Shown here: piece after piece, positions 9,241 through 17,528 of the stretch | Numbering within the stretch: position 1 is the first letter of the stretch | How the letters are laid out: every line of letters begins with the position of its first letter | DNA from: Planctomycetota bacterium | GTDB taxonomy: Bacteria > Planctomycetota > Planctomycetia > Pirellulales > Lacipirellulaceae | Assembly (NCBI GenBank): GCA_013286045.1 | Contig: JABDGM010000001.1 | Coordinates: 69,692 to 127,323 of the forward strand | DNA length: 57,632 nt | Direction of reading: 5' to 3' | Notes under the pieces: generated by a model | Seen by the model: only the letters and a program-made list of their open reading frames with translations | Databases searched by the model: none | Told to the model about the DNA's origin: nothing | Made by a program: the position numbers and the translations under genes

Positions 9241-9285
9241 CTCTTGTGGCTGCGCCACCCTGGTTCAAGAACCAGGGGTACTCGA
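9241..9285. repeat. REP-like palindromic repeat, copy 2
   Basis: It starts with the same CTCTTGTGGCTGCGC as the copy at 1983. A perfect nine-pair stem follows, CCCTGGTTC-AA-GAACCAGGG, then GTAC as in copy 1. It lies 18 bases after the bestrophin stop codon, so it could also affect the 3' end of that transcript. Confidence 0.75.
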
Positions 9286-9330
9286 TTGAGATCGATTCTT
9301 GGCGCAAAGTAAAAAGTAAAGGGAGCAGTC

Positions 9331-9750
9331 ATGATTGCTTCGGCTGGTGCCGCCGCCGCGGGAGCTGCTGCGGCTCAAATTCGTGCCATGCACGAGGAGG
9401 AAGAAAGCTTGACCACGTACTCGTCGGAAGACTTATCGCAAGGATGGGAATTCAAGATCGTGCGGGCGAATATGATGTCGTTTCGCAAGCCGGAAGTGAT
9501 GCAGCAAGTGTGCGACGAGGAGGCCCAGTCGGGCTGGGTGCTGGTCGAGAAGTTCGATGATGCGCGGTTGCGATTCAAGCGGCCCGCCACGGCGCGAAAT
9601 AAAGCTGGGGTGCCGGGACTCGATCCGTATCGCACGACGTACGGCGTGGGGCAGGGGAAGCTGCTTGCGATCATCCTGGGGTGCGTATTCGGCGGTATCG
9701 CGCTGTTCATTGCGATCATTGCGGTGATCGCCATGAAGACGGGGCATTGA
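9331..9750 (+). CDS. Small tail-anchored protein of unknown function
   Basis: The protein has 139 residues, with an Ala-rich start, an acidic segment (EEEES), a compact middle part with GWEFKIVRA and EAQSGWVLVEKFDD, and one C-terminal transmembrane helix (about residues 108-135) ending MKTGH. The middle part resembles short DUF4177-like domains (one strand, helix, then WxLVEKFDDxRLRFKR), an assignment I make only tentatively. GGGAGC precedes the ATG. It converges on the KAP-like NTPase gene, leaving 17 bases between the stop codons. Confidence 0.7.
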   Translation: MIASAGAAAAGAAAAQIRAMHEEEESLTTYSSEDLSQGWEFKIVRANMMSFRKPEVMQQVCDEEAQSGWVLVEKFDDARLRFKRPATARNKAGVPGLDPYRTTYGVGQGKLLAIILGCVFGGIALFIAIIAVIAMKTGH

Positions 9751-9767
9751 GATTTGACCGCGAGATA

Positions 9768-11264
9768 TTACCCGGCTTGGAGGCCGCGGTCGACGGCGTC
9801 TTGATCGCGGCTGTAGACGGCGAGTGTGGCTTCGTAGGTTTCGCGCGAGATTTCCCATTCGGGCTTGTCGTCGGTGTGGGCGTTGCAGTGGGCGACGAGC
9901 AGGCGGTAGAGGAATTTGAATAGGTGGCGTGGGACGCGGAGCGTGCGGAACGATTCGATCAGGCGAGTGTCGGTGATTTGGTCGTCGAGCAGTGAGCGGA
10001 GTGTGGGCTGTTTGCCGTTCGCGCCGCAACTTTTAATGCGGGCGTTGGCGAGGTCGTAGAGGGCCTGGCCGGTCCATTCGAGGGACGGGACTAGGTTCTG
10101 TTTGTCGATGCGGGCACGTTGGTAGAAGTCGCGGTCTTCGCGGTTCAGGTAGTCGGCTAGTTCCTTAGGCAAAAGGAGCTTGAGGCCGAGGCCGGGTTGT
10201 TTGAGGAACTTGTTGTCGAGCATCGACCACACGAGGGCTCGCATGCGGTCGACGGATCCGGTGATGAGGTGGGGCTCATCGACGCGGTCGACAAGGACGA
10301 CGATGCCGTCGCAGCCGAGCGAGCGGAGGACGCCTTGGAATTTAGAAAGTAGCTCGAAGCGGTCGTCGGTGCGTTGTGATTCGGGGAGGGGTTGGCCGTC
10401 GATATCGCGCTTGGGGAAGCGCATTAAGAGGCGGCGGAGGGCGCCGGTGTGTGGTTTCAGGACTCGGACGTTGCGGGCCACGCGGCGGGCGACCCACAGC
10501 CATTTCCAGACACGGGCGATCCAAGGCACCCAGGCGAGGAAGACGATGAGGTAGGGCCAGGGAGTGACCAGCCAATCCCATTTTTGGGAGTAGATCGTGA
10601 TGCCGACGACGGCGGCGGTAGCGGCGATGCCGATGACGCGGTCCCACCACGAGGTCCAGGTTTGGTAGCGGAGTTTGCGGCGGAGTTTCCCCCAGCGCGC
10701 GACGACGTTTTCGCGGGTGGAATTGTCGTACGCGGCGACGAGGAGCAGCAGGTCGCGCTTCTGGTGGCGATCGAGTGAGCGGAGGCGGTCGGGACTGATT
10801 TGATTGGCGTCGGGGCCGGTGGGTTGCGAGACGTTAAGCAAACGGTCCACGAGGCTCGTGACTCCGAGCGCGAGGATGGCGTCCATGTGGTCCCAGAGTT
10901 TCCATTCGCTGAGGACTTTGGCTGGGTCGCGCTGTTTGCGAGCGCTGAGCCGGTCGGCGAAGTGGTCGAGGAACGGGTTGAAGTCGTCGTATTCGATGAC
11001 GAACAGCTGGCCGTTCTCGGGGCGGGCGTTGTGCAGCGCGATGCGGCCGACCATTTGCATCCGCATGGCCGTTTTGCCGGCGCCCTTTTCGCCGAAGACA
11101 ATCGAGGTCGCGGGGTCGGAGGGGTTGCCGTAGACCTTGTCCCACGCCGGGTGATACGTGAGGTTGCGACAGCGTTCTTTAAAGACCGGGTCGGACTGCG
11201 CGTCTTCCTCAGCAAAAGGATTGACTGCGATGCCGTGGTGTTCGAGCAGTTGTTGAACGCGCAT
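9768..11264 (-). CDS. KAP-like membrane P-loop NTPase
   Basis: The protein has 498 residues if it starts at the ATG at 11264. A longer frame reaches 11462 but would run through the terminator of the upstream gene (11416-11455). Walker A is GEKGAGKT at about residues 58-65. Two transmembrane helices follow (about 209-226 and 235-254), and then Walker B with acidic residues in IVVLVDRVDE (about 321-330). Having membrane helices inserted between Walker A and B is the plan of KAP-family NTPases, so I infer an inner-membrane NTPase with both P-loop halves in the cytoplasm. Its role is unknown. Some KAP and STAND-like ATPases act in phage defence, but no effector gene is adjacent. Confidence 0.72.
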   Translation of the reverse strand: MRVQQLLEHHGIAVNPFAEEDAQSDPVFKERCRNLTYHPAWDKVYGNPSDPATSIVFGEKGAGKTAMRMQMVGRIALHNARPENGQLFVIEYDDFNPFLDHFADRLSARKQRDPAKVLSEWKLWDHMDAILALGVTSLVDRLLNVSQPTGPDANQISPDRLRSLDRHQKRDLLLLVAAYDNSTRENVVARWGKLRRKLRYQTWTSWWDRVIGIAATAAVVGITIYSQKWDWLVTPWPYLIVFLAWVPWIARVWKWLWVARRVARNVRVLKPHTGALRRLLMRFPKRDIDGQPLPESQRTDDRFELLSKFQGVLRSLGCDGIVVLVDRVDEPHLITGSVDRMRALVWSMLDNKFLKQPGLGLKLLLPKELADYLNREDRDFYQRARIDKQNLVPSLEWTGQALYDLANARIKSCGANGKQPTLRSLLDDQITDTRLIESFRTLRVPRHLFKFLYRLLVAHCNAHTDDKPEWEISRETYEATLAVYSRDQDAVDRGLQAG

Positions 11265-11415
11265 TGGTAGCCTGGGCAGGAAAGGAGCGGCGGGAGTCTG
11301 CCCAAGTATAAGCGACTGGGGGAGATGCGGCGAACGGGGCGGCGCGACCAGTCCAATCGCGCGGCATAGGCCGCAGAATCGCGCTAACCGCACGGCGGTA
11401 ATGGAATGGGCGCAT

Positions 11416-11455
11416 AAAAAAGGCCGCCGGTTGGGAAGAGCTCCAACCGACGGCC
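11416..11455 (-). terminator. Terminator of the His-rich small protein gene
   Basis: Positions 11422-11434 and 11443-11455 form a 13-pair stem with one mismatch (GGCCG.CGGTTGG). On the minus strand it is followed by six T (11416-11421). It lies about 40 bases beyond the stop codon at 11498 and upstream of the NTPase start. Confidence 0.88.
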
Positions 11456-11497
11456 AAGGCAACGTGCGCCTCTGCGATTCCCCCCGATCCCCTCAGT

Positions 11498-11764
11498 TCA
11501 GAATCCGACTGTGAGCGTTACTCCACCGTGATGGTGGTGGTGATGGTGCGTATCCACGATTACCGGTCGAACCGCGGCATACGGCGCCGAGTAGTAAACG
11601 GCTTGCGGAGCGTAGACCGGAACGACCGCTGGGTAATACGCCGCGCGATATGACGGACCGTAGCCATAATCGCAACCGTGAGCAGAGGCCGTACTATTGA
11701 ATCCCGAGGCCCCGAATCCCATCGCGGCCACCATCGTTACTCCGAGCAACATGCGCTTGAACAT
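11498..11764 (-). CDS. Small exported Tyr/His-rich protein
   Basis: The protein has 88 residues. A signal peptide (MFKRMLLGVTMVAAMGFGASG) is followed by repeated Tyr, Ala, Pro and Val, and a run of seven His just before the C-terminus (THHHHHHHGG). The His run suggests a metal-binding surface. The start at 11764 is chosen because the same MFKR signal-peptide pattern opens the neighbouring gene at 12303. The only strong purine-rich site (GGAGGAGG) is some 25 bases upstream, farther than usual. It is related in layout to the 12010-12303 gene and each has its own terminator. Confidence 0.7.
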   Translation of the reverse strand: MFKRMLLGVTMVAAMGFGASGFNSTASAHGCDYGYGPSYRAAYYPAVVPVYAPQAVYYSAPYAAVRPVIVDTHHHHHHHGGVTLTVGF

Positions 11765-11951
11765 CTGACTTATGGGACGCGTTGTGCGTCCTCCTCCTAA
11801 TTGGCAGTGACATCCCGCGAAGCAGCGCGGGCTTGTATGCCGAACGCGAAAGAATGCACTAGGTATGCCAGTACGGCCGAATGCCGCGCCCAACTGTTTA
11901 TTTCGCTTGAGGTTAGGATTTATTGAGTGGCCAAAAACTCTGCCGCGCAAT

Positions 11952-11978
11952 AAAAAAGCGCCGTCTTTTGGACGGCGC
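11952..11978 (-). terminator. Terminator of the Tyr-rich small protein gene
   Basis: A perfect eight-pair stem GCGCCGTC / GACGGCGC (11958-11965 and 11971-11978) with a short loop is followed on the minus strand by six T. It lies about 30 bases after the stop codon at 12010. Confidence 0.9.
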
Positions 11979-12009
11979 TCTCGAATCATTTTGATTTTTC
12001 CGTCAAGTC

Positions 12010-12303
12010 CTACAGGCCAACTGATACGGAGACTCCTGGCGAGCCGTAGTACACCGCCGGGGCACCGTAATAGTAGCTGGGGTAGGCGGGGTAGACGGGC
12101 GGCGCGATTACCACAGGGCCTCGGTAACGGTAGTAACCGTATGGGCGGTACGGCGCATAATAGGCTGCGCGAGGCCCATAGTAGCGGGAAGCGTAGGGAC
12201 CGCCGCCGTAATAGCGATAGGCTTGTGCGGGCGTTGTGAACGACAAACCTGCGGTGAGTACTGCAGCCACAAATGTCAGTGATAGAGCGATGCGCTTGAA
12301 CAT
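12010..12303 (-). CDS. Small exported Tyr-rich protein
   Basis: The protein has 97 residues from the ATG at 12303, preceded by GGAGGA at ideal distance. An in-frame ATG at 12318 lies upstream of that site and is unlikely. A signal peptide ending at PAQA is followed by a mature part made almost entirely of Tyr, Gly, Pro, Ala and Arg (YRYYGGG, YYAPYRPYGYYRY), ending SVSVGL. The neighbour ends similarly (TLTVGF), so the two are probably distant tandem paralogues. Low-complexity secreted proteins of this kind are common in planctomycetes; their function is not known. Confidence 0.8.
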   Translation of the reverse strand: MFKRIALSLTFVAAVLTAGLSFTTPAQAYRYYGGGPYASRYYGPRAAYYAPYRPYGYYRYRGPVVIAPPVYPAYPSYYYGAPAVYYGSPGVSVSVGL

Positions 12304-12470
12304 AATTTCCTCCGACATGTCAAACTTTTCAAACTATTGTGGGTCATCGGTCACATTGACCGGGATTTCGCTGAATCTGGCTTCCTAACATGCAGCGCGC
12401 GTGCCGAAATGGGCTGCGGTGCGTCGCAATGTCGCGAAAAATTGTGCGGCGAAATGTTAGGCATTTTCGC

Positions 12471-13931
12471 CTAGTGTTGCCAGCGCTGTTTGATCGCTAG
12501 CAGCTCGTCGCGCTCGGGAAGTGATTTGTAGTACGGGTCGAGCGGGTAGCAGCCGGAGATGAGGCCGTTGCGCGGGGCGGTCGTGCAGTCGCTGAACGTG
12601 CGGCAGATTTGTTTGCGCACGGGGGGACGGCCGGCGAGGGTGTCGGCGGGGAGTTCGGGGTAGGAGAGGACCATGCGGCCGAGGCCGACGAAATCGGTCC
12701 AGCCGTCGCGCACGGCGGCTTGTGCGACGTTCGGCAGATACTCCTGCAAGTAGCTATAGCCGGTGCCGACGATGGGCATGTTCGGGAGCGCGGCTTTGCA
12801 TTGGCGCGTAACATCGATTTGTCGCCAGACGCCGACGAGTGGGTCTTCGGGTGGTTGGTAGCCATCGAACGGCGGGAAGATGGCTGGGCGCTGCAAGTGT
12901 GGATTGTAGTAGGGGCTGCCGCAGGAAAGGTTGATGGCAATGACTCCGCGGTCGGCCAACATGCGCATGAGTTCGAGCGGTTCGGTGAGGTCGATGGCCA
13001 GCGGGTTGTTGGCGTCGACTCCGAAACCGAATTCGTAGGGCAGCAGCGCGGAGTAGTCCATTGGGCGACCGACTTCTCGGCTCGTGGCGTAGGGCACGGA
13101 GTCGAAGATGCTGAGGCGGACGCCGACGGCGAGGCCGGGGATTTCGTTGTGGATGCGATCGATGATCGTCATCAGCACGCCGGAGCGGCCGGTGAGGTCG
13201 CCGCCGAAACGGCCTGGGCGGTGGCGGGCGCTCAGGAACTCGTGCAGCAGATAGCCGTGGCAGGCTTTCACATCGACGAATTGGAAGCCGACTTCATGCG
13301 CGAGCCGTGCGGCGGCAACGTAGTCGTCGATGAGGACTTCGAGGTCGGCGTCGGTCCAGACGATTGAATCGTCATTCGGGTCGATCTTGAATTTGGCGTC
13401 GAGCAGCGGGTGGTGGTACGCGATACGCGGGGCGCTGTGGTGATGATCGTCGGGTTTGCAGAATCGGCCGGAGTGGGTGAGCTGCAGGCCGACGAGGAGG
13501 TCGTCGAGCGAGCCCAAGGCTTCGCGATGGGCTTGTTGAAGTTCGTGCAATAGGGTCGCGAGGCCGGCGCGGTTGGATTCGATGGCGAGCGTTTGGTTGG
13601 GGTTTGCGCGGCCATCGGGGCGAACGGCGGCGGCTTCGCCGCCCCAGATGAGTTTCGCGCCGCTCCGGCCGAAGTTTTGCCAACGGCGGAGCGTGTGGGC
13701 GGACGGCGAGCCGTCGCGGTTGGCGTCCCAGCCTTCCATGGGGTGGATGCACCAACGGTTGGCGACGGTGATGCCGCCGACTTGCATAGGTTTGGCTAGT
13801 GGCGAACCCTCTTCGGCTGAGAGGACGCGGTCATCGATCGGCAGAGAGAGGCCAAGTTCGGCGAGGCGCGCGCGGAATGCCGCAACGTCTTTTAGCTGGG
13901 CGACCTTGGGATAGCTGGCTGTTTCGGACAT
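12471..13931 (-). CDS. NADH:flavin oxidoreductase, Old Yellow Enzyme family
   Basis: The protein has 486 residues, a TIM-barrel FMN enzyme. Family features are NRWCIHPMEGWDA near residue 58, LQLTHSGRFCKP, FQFVDVKACHGYLLHEFLSARHR (catalytic region), VGVRLS, the phosphate-binding segment PIVGTGYS and FVGLGRMVLSYPELP. The C-terminus has a Cys pattern (CRTFSDCTT, then SGCYP) recalling the iron-sulfur-type 2,4-dienoyl-CoA reductase branch, but there is no second nucleotide-binding domain. The substrate cannot be named from sequence. It lies upstream of nothing obviously co-transcribed; the next minus-strand gene, an SDR, begins in the other direction of flow and could feed into it. Confidence 0.85.
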   Translation of the reverse strand: MSETASYPKVAQLKDVAAFRARLAELGLSLPIDDRVLSAEEGSPLAKPMQVGGITVANRWCIHPMEGWDANRDGSPSAHTLRRWQNFGRSGAKLIWGGEAAAVRPDGRANPNQTLAIESNRAGLATLLHELQQAHREALGSLDDLLVGLQLTHSGRFCKPDDHHHSAPRIAYHHPLLDAKFKIDPNDDSIVWTDADLEVLIDDYVAAARLAHEVGFQFVDVKACHGYLLHEFLSARHRPGRFGGDLTGRSGVLMTIIDRIHNEIPGLAVGVRLSIFDSVPYATSREVGRPMDYSALLPYEFGFGVDANNPLAIDLTEPLELMRMLADRGVIAINLSCGSPYYNPHLQRPAIFPPFDGYQPPEDPLVGVWRQIDVTRQCKAALPNMPIVGTGYSYLQEYLPNVAQAAVRDGWTDFVGLGRMVLSYPELPADTLAGRPPVRKQICRTFSDCTTAPRNGLISGCYPLDPYYKSLPERDELLAIKQRWQH

Positions 13932-13967
13932 TGGTGATGCATTCGTTGTGCGTTCAACACGAATTTA

Positions 13968-14822
13968 TCACATGTCGCGCGTGGCGTCCGCCTTGGGCAT
14001 GCGGAAGGCGGCGGGCTGGCGGCCGTCGACATCGGTGAAGTCGTATTCGCGGGCGAGGTCGCCGACGGTGAGGGCCTGGCCGGTGTGGCGCATGACATCA
14101 ACATCTTCCGCGAGAGCGCGTACGGCGCGGCCGAGGTACTCGGGCGATTCGGTGATTGAGAGGTCGAACGGATGCGCGGCGTGAGCCGCCAATATGCGTT
14201 CGGTTCGCATGAATCCGGGGGCAAGTGCAACAGCGGCGATGCCGTGCGGGCGAAGTTCGAAGGCCATGCCCTGAATCATGCGGACAATTGCGGCTTTCGA
14301 AACATCGTAAAAGATGTTTCTTAAGTATTCATCGTAGGCCCAGGCGACGGTACTGACGATAAGGCCGCCGGACTGGCGCATGAGGAGCGGCGTTGCGAGT
14401 TGGCTGGCGATGAGGTGAGCGCGCACGCCGGCGGTGAACATGGTGTCCCACAGCATCCTCGGTTGTTGCCAGAACGGTGCTTGCGGGAGGCCCGTGGGGA
14501 GGCCTTCGTAACCGGCCCAGATGTTGTTTACTAGGATATCTAGGCGTCCAGATTCGTTTTCGATGCGCGTGAAGAGGGCTTCGACTTCCGAATCATTTGT
14601 GTGATCGCAGCGGACTGCGATGCCGCGGCCGCCGCGGGCGGTGACTTCGTCGGCGGTGTCTTCGATTGTGCCGGGGAGGTTGTCGACGGCGGGGGTGCCG
14701 CGCGTTGTTCGGCCGGTGACATAGACGGTCTCGCCAGCTTCACCCAGGACGGCGGCGATGGCGCGGCCGGCGCCGCGGCTAGCGCCGGTGACCACTGCGA
14801 TTTTGCCTGACAGTGTTTGCAT
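13968..14822 (-). CDS. Short-chain dehydrogenase/reductase
   Basis: The protein has about 284 residues from the ATG at 14822, which has GAGG eight bases upstream; the longer frame to 14912 lacks support. The Rossmann motif TGASRGAGRAIA is at about residues 12-23. NNIWAGYEG takes the place of the usual NNAG, and the catalytic YxxxK is present as Y172-DVS-K176 with an upstream Ser in IVSTVAW. It is therefore a probable NAD(P)-dependent oxidoreductase of the classical SDR type. The C-terminus TDVDGRQPAAF resembles a family often annotated simply as SDR. The downstream oxidoreductase starts 37 bases after this stop, on the same strand, so the two may form an operon. Confidence 0.88.
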   Translation of the reverse strand: MQTLSGKIAVVTGASRGAGRAIAAVLGEAGETVYVTGRTTRGTPAVDNLPGTIEDTADEVTARGGRGIAVRCDHTNDSEVEALFTRIENESGRLDILVNNIWAGYEGLPTGLPQAPFWQQPRMLWDTMFTAGVRAHLIASQLATPLLMRQSGGLIVSTVAWAYDEYLRNIFYDVSKAAIVRMIQGMAFELRPHGIAAVALAPGFMRTERILAAHAAHPFDLSITESPEYLGRAVRALAEDVDVMRHTGQALTVGDLAREYDFTDVDGRQPAAFRMPKADATRDM

Positions 14823-15000
14823 GAAAGGCCTCAAACGATTGAATGCGCAATTGGCGACACGCGTGTTGAATATATACTTGCGTACACTACAGCAACCCCT
14901 GCGGAAAATCAATCAGCTTAATTGAGTCGCTTAGTGAAGCTCGCGAAGCGCTTGAAGATGGGCTGAGGAAGGCGGATGCTTCGCGTCAGGTCGATTAGCT

Positions 15001-15804
15001 CTAGCGAACGAGCGCCCGGGGTGCGGAGCGCGACGCGTACGCTGGGAAAAGAATCACAGCCAACAGAGCCGCCGGCGCCGGTTCCGGAGTGCTTAACGAG
15101 GCGAGCGATCCGCCGCCCAGCTGGCTGAGCTCAACCTGGCCAAAGTGCGCGCGCCAGGCGTCGTAGTCGTCGTTGTCGATGATGCTATTGTCGTTGGAAT
15201 CCGCGACGAGACCGTCGCCGATATCGCCGAGGGTGCTGCGCCAGACCACATAATCGGCGGCATCGACGACACCGTTGAGATTGTAGTCGCCCGGAACGTG
15301 ACTTAAGAAGCCGCGGATTTCGCCGTTGTTATAAGCGGTTGTATTGATCTCGAAGTAGGCCTTGCCATCTTCGAGTGCGAAGATCAGCGCGTTTTGAGCG
15401 GTGCTAATCGTGCCGCCGGTCGCGCTGATGAACGCGGGATTATAGGTGGACGCGAGAGCCATATCGAACTCATGTTCGTAGTCGCCAGAGAGTACGCCGG
15501 CTGGAAAGTCGGGGAAGGTCGGCAATGTCGTGGCGGGTGCGGCCGAGCCGGTGCCCGCTTCGGGGGTCGGGGCATGAATGTTTGCCGCGGTGACGGCGCC
15601 TTGCAATCCAGAAAACGAGGCGGCGATTTCCATTGTCCCGAGGTCGAGGTCCAACGTCACTACGACGTGTCCAGTTCCGATTGAATTGTTGGCGGGCGAC
15701 TCGGCTATACCGCTCAGCTCAGACGTGAACCTAAGATGGTGCGCTTGCGCAGGCACAGCCATGGCTGTGGAAAGCATCAGGACTACGGCGAAGCGTGAGA
15801 GCAT
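15001..15804 (-). CDS. CHRD-domain protein with dockerin and PEP-CTERM tail
   Basis: The protein has 267 residues. After a signal peptide (cleaved near AQAHH), a CHRD domain spans about residues 24-168, recognisable from ANIHAPTPEAG, FPAGVLSGDY, ALEDGKAYFEINTTAYNNGEIRGFL. A dockerin type I-like pair of calcium-binding loops follows (GDYNLNGVVDAADYVVWR and DSNDNSIIDNDDYDAWR). The C-terminus TPEPAPAALLAVILFPAYASR is a degenerate PEP-CTERM tail. CHRD domains occur in chordin and in bacterial surface proteins, without known catalytic function. It is a tandem paralogue of the next gene (15925-16512) but has the added dockerin. Confidence 0.87.
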   Translation of the reverse strand: MLSRFAVVLMLSTAMAVPAQAHHLRFTSELSGIAESPANNSIGTGHVVVTLDLDLGTMEIAASFSGLQGAVTAANIHAPTPEAGTGSAAPATTLPTFPDFPAGVLSGDYEHEFDMALASTYNPAFISATGGTISTAQNALIFALEDGKAYFEINTTAYNNGEIRGFLSHVPGDYNLNGVVDAADYVVWRSTLGDIGDGLVADSNDNSIIDNDDYDAWRAHFGQVELSQLGGGSLASLSTPEPAPAALLAVILFPAYASRSAPRALVR

Positions 15805-15924
15805 GTGCGCAAAAGTTCACAGGGGCGCGCTAAGGCGAGAAGAACTGCCATTTCGCGACATTTTCGTGCGCCCACTATCGGCGCGAGGATGCGACGACGA
15901 ACTGGGCTATTGGTGCAGAGCCGC

Positions 15925-16512
15925 TTAGCTGTGGCGTCGACGAGCTATGCAACCGATACCTGCCATGCCAAGCATGGCTAATCCGCAGGTCGTTGGCTCG
16001 GGCGTGAGGAGAAATCCGCGGATTTCGCCACCTGGCACAACTGTGGTGTGGATATTGATATAAGCTTTGCCATCGTTTATGGCTTGGATAAACGCGGCTT
16101 CGGCGCCGGCCGTTGTGTTGCCGTTTGCGCTGATGTAGGACGGGTTCCAGCTACTGGCTTGTGTGAGATCCAAAACGTTGTGGTACACACCCGAGGTAAC
16201 ACCGAGCGGGAACCCGGCGAACGTGGGAGTCGTGGTAGCGACATTCGCCGTTGATGTGAAAGGCGATAGAGTAGGAGCATGGATGTGAGAGGCAGTCGTG
16301 GTGCCCAAGAGACCGCTGAAACTCATGTCAACCGTGAACATGTGATTGACATCGTTGTACAAAAACTCGCCAGTGCCGATGCCGGGCGAGGCATTTGGCG
16401 GAGATTCGCTTGGTCCATCCAAGAACGCGAGGTAAGGATGGACAGTAGCATTGGCGGCGGATGTCCAAACCAAAAGCGGTAGGACAAATAACAGCGCAGA
16501 ATTGCGACTCAT
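15925..16512 (-). CDS. CHRD-domain protein with PEP-CTERM tail
   Basis: The protein has 195 residues. Signal peptide to about residue 22; CHRD domain with SHIHAPTLSPF, FPLGVTSGVYH, WNPSYISANGN, INDGKAYINIHTTVVPGGEIRGFLL; then directly a clear PEP-CTERM tail (TPEPTTCGLAMLGMAGIGCIARRRHS). GAGGAGGAG lies five bases before the ATG, so the start is secure. It precedes the related gene at 15001-15804 on the same strand with 120 bases between them, a probable tandem duplication with divergence. Confidence 0.9.
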   Translation of the reverse strand: MSRNSALLFVLPLLVWTSAANATVHPYLAFLDGPSESPPNASPGIGTGEFLYNDVNHMFTVDMSFSGLLGTTTASHIHAPTLSPFTSTANVATTTPTFAGFPLGVTSGVYHNVLDLTQASSWNPSYISANGNTTAGAEAAFIQAINDGKAYINIHTTVVPGGEIRGFLLTPEPTTCGLAMLGMAGIGCIARRRHS

Positions 16513-16729
16513 TAAAACTCCTCCTCATCGGTCGATTGAATTGCGAAGCTGGCCGCTTGCGTTTCGATCGATCCAACACCGTGCAACCTAAAGCCCCTGA
16601 CGGCTGGCAATATAGCGCCGTCGTATGCCAACTACAAGTAGCTGCGGGGACCTCGACGATTCTGCTGCTTGTGGCTGGGGGCACTGGTGAATTTGGAGGA
16701 GGGCGGGGTTCCCATGCACGAAGCAACAC

Positions 16730-17431
16730 TCACGGCTTAGTGAACGCCCAGCCTTGGAAGAAGTCGGTTTCAAGAATTGTTGAGGTGGCGGAAAAACCGA
16801 TTTCTTTTACTCGCTGTATCATCCAGCTGCGGGTTTCGGGGAAGTCGGATTCGCGAACGTGAGTGCAGGCGACAGCGCGCTGATCGGGGGTGAGGGCGGT
16901 CCAATCGCGGTCCATTTCGTTCGTGAGGCGGCTGAGATAACCTTCCCTCGATTCATCCTCGTGGCGGACGGCGTCAATCCAAATGAAGGTGCCGCCGGGA
17001 ACAAGCACGCGGAAGCAATCGGCGATGAGGGCGGTTTTGGCGTCGGACAAAAAATGGTGGATCGTGTAGCTCGCGAGGATTAGCGTCGCTGAATCGGAGG
17101 CGAGGCCGTGGAGAAACTCGGCCAGGTTACCGGCGACCACCGAGGCGCGGCCGGGCCAGATAGCGATGCGCTTTTGGGCATCGGCGACGGACGCTTCGGA
17201 GACATCGACACCGTGGTACTCGGCGACGTTGGCGTAAGGGAAGGCATGCGTCGCGAGCCAGGAATCGCCGCAACCGAGATCGACGATGCGGAGGGGTTGG
17301 GTTTGCTCTCGGGCCCATGTGGCAAGCGTCGCGACCAGCTCGGCGTGGTACATGTAATTACCTTCGACGACTGCGTCGTACATCGAGCGTTGTTCGAAGG
17401 TTTGTTTGACGCGGGCGAAGGATTGAGTCAT
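16730..17431 (-). CDS. Class I SAM-dependent methyltransferase
   Basis: The protein has 233 residues. The SAM-binding motif I is IVDLGCGDSWLA at residues 49-60. It is followed by YHGVDVSEASVADAQKR (motif II with the acidic ribose-binding residue), LILASYTIHHFLSD (motif IV region) and RVLVPGGTFIWIDAVR (post-motif). No substrate-specific domain is recognisable. There is no clear ribosome site before the ATG, common for genes in this window. Confidence 0.85.
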   Translation of the reverse strand: MTQSFARVKQTFEQRSMYDAVVEGNYMYHAELVATLATWAREQTQPLRIVDLGCGDSWLATHAFPYANVAEYHGVDVSEASVADAQKRIAIWPGRASVVAGNLAEFLHGLASDSATLILASYTIHHFLSDAKTALIADCFRVLVPGGTFIWIDAVRHEDESREGYLSRLTNEMDRDWTALTPDQRAVACTHVRESDFPETRSWMIQRVKEIGFSATSTILETDFFQGWAFTKP

Positions 17432-17528
17432 GAGAGAATTTATGGGAGTGAACCGCTGCAGTCTCGCGCCGTTGGTAAAAATCCGGTCAGGAGTGTGGCC
17501 GAGACTTAGGGTAGTTATATGGGCATGC

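Noticed and set aside
9331..11264. Toxin-antitoxin pair
   Set aside because: The two genes are convergent, the small protein is a tail-anchored membrane protein without toxin features, and the large one is a membrane NTPase.
11540..11562. Seven-His codon run as an engineered tag or vector contamination
   Set aside because: It is internal to a gene with a native signal peptide, flanked by natural sequence and a native terminator, with no vector sequence near.
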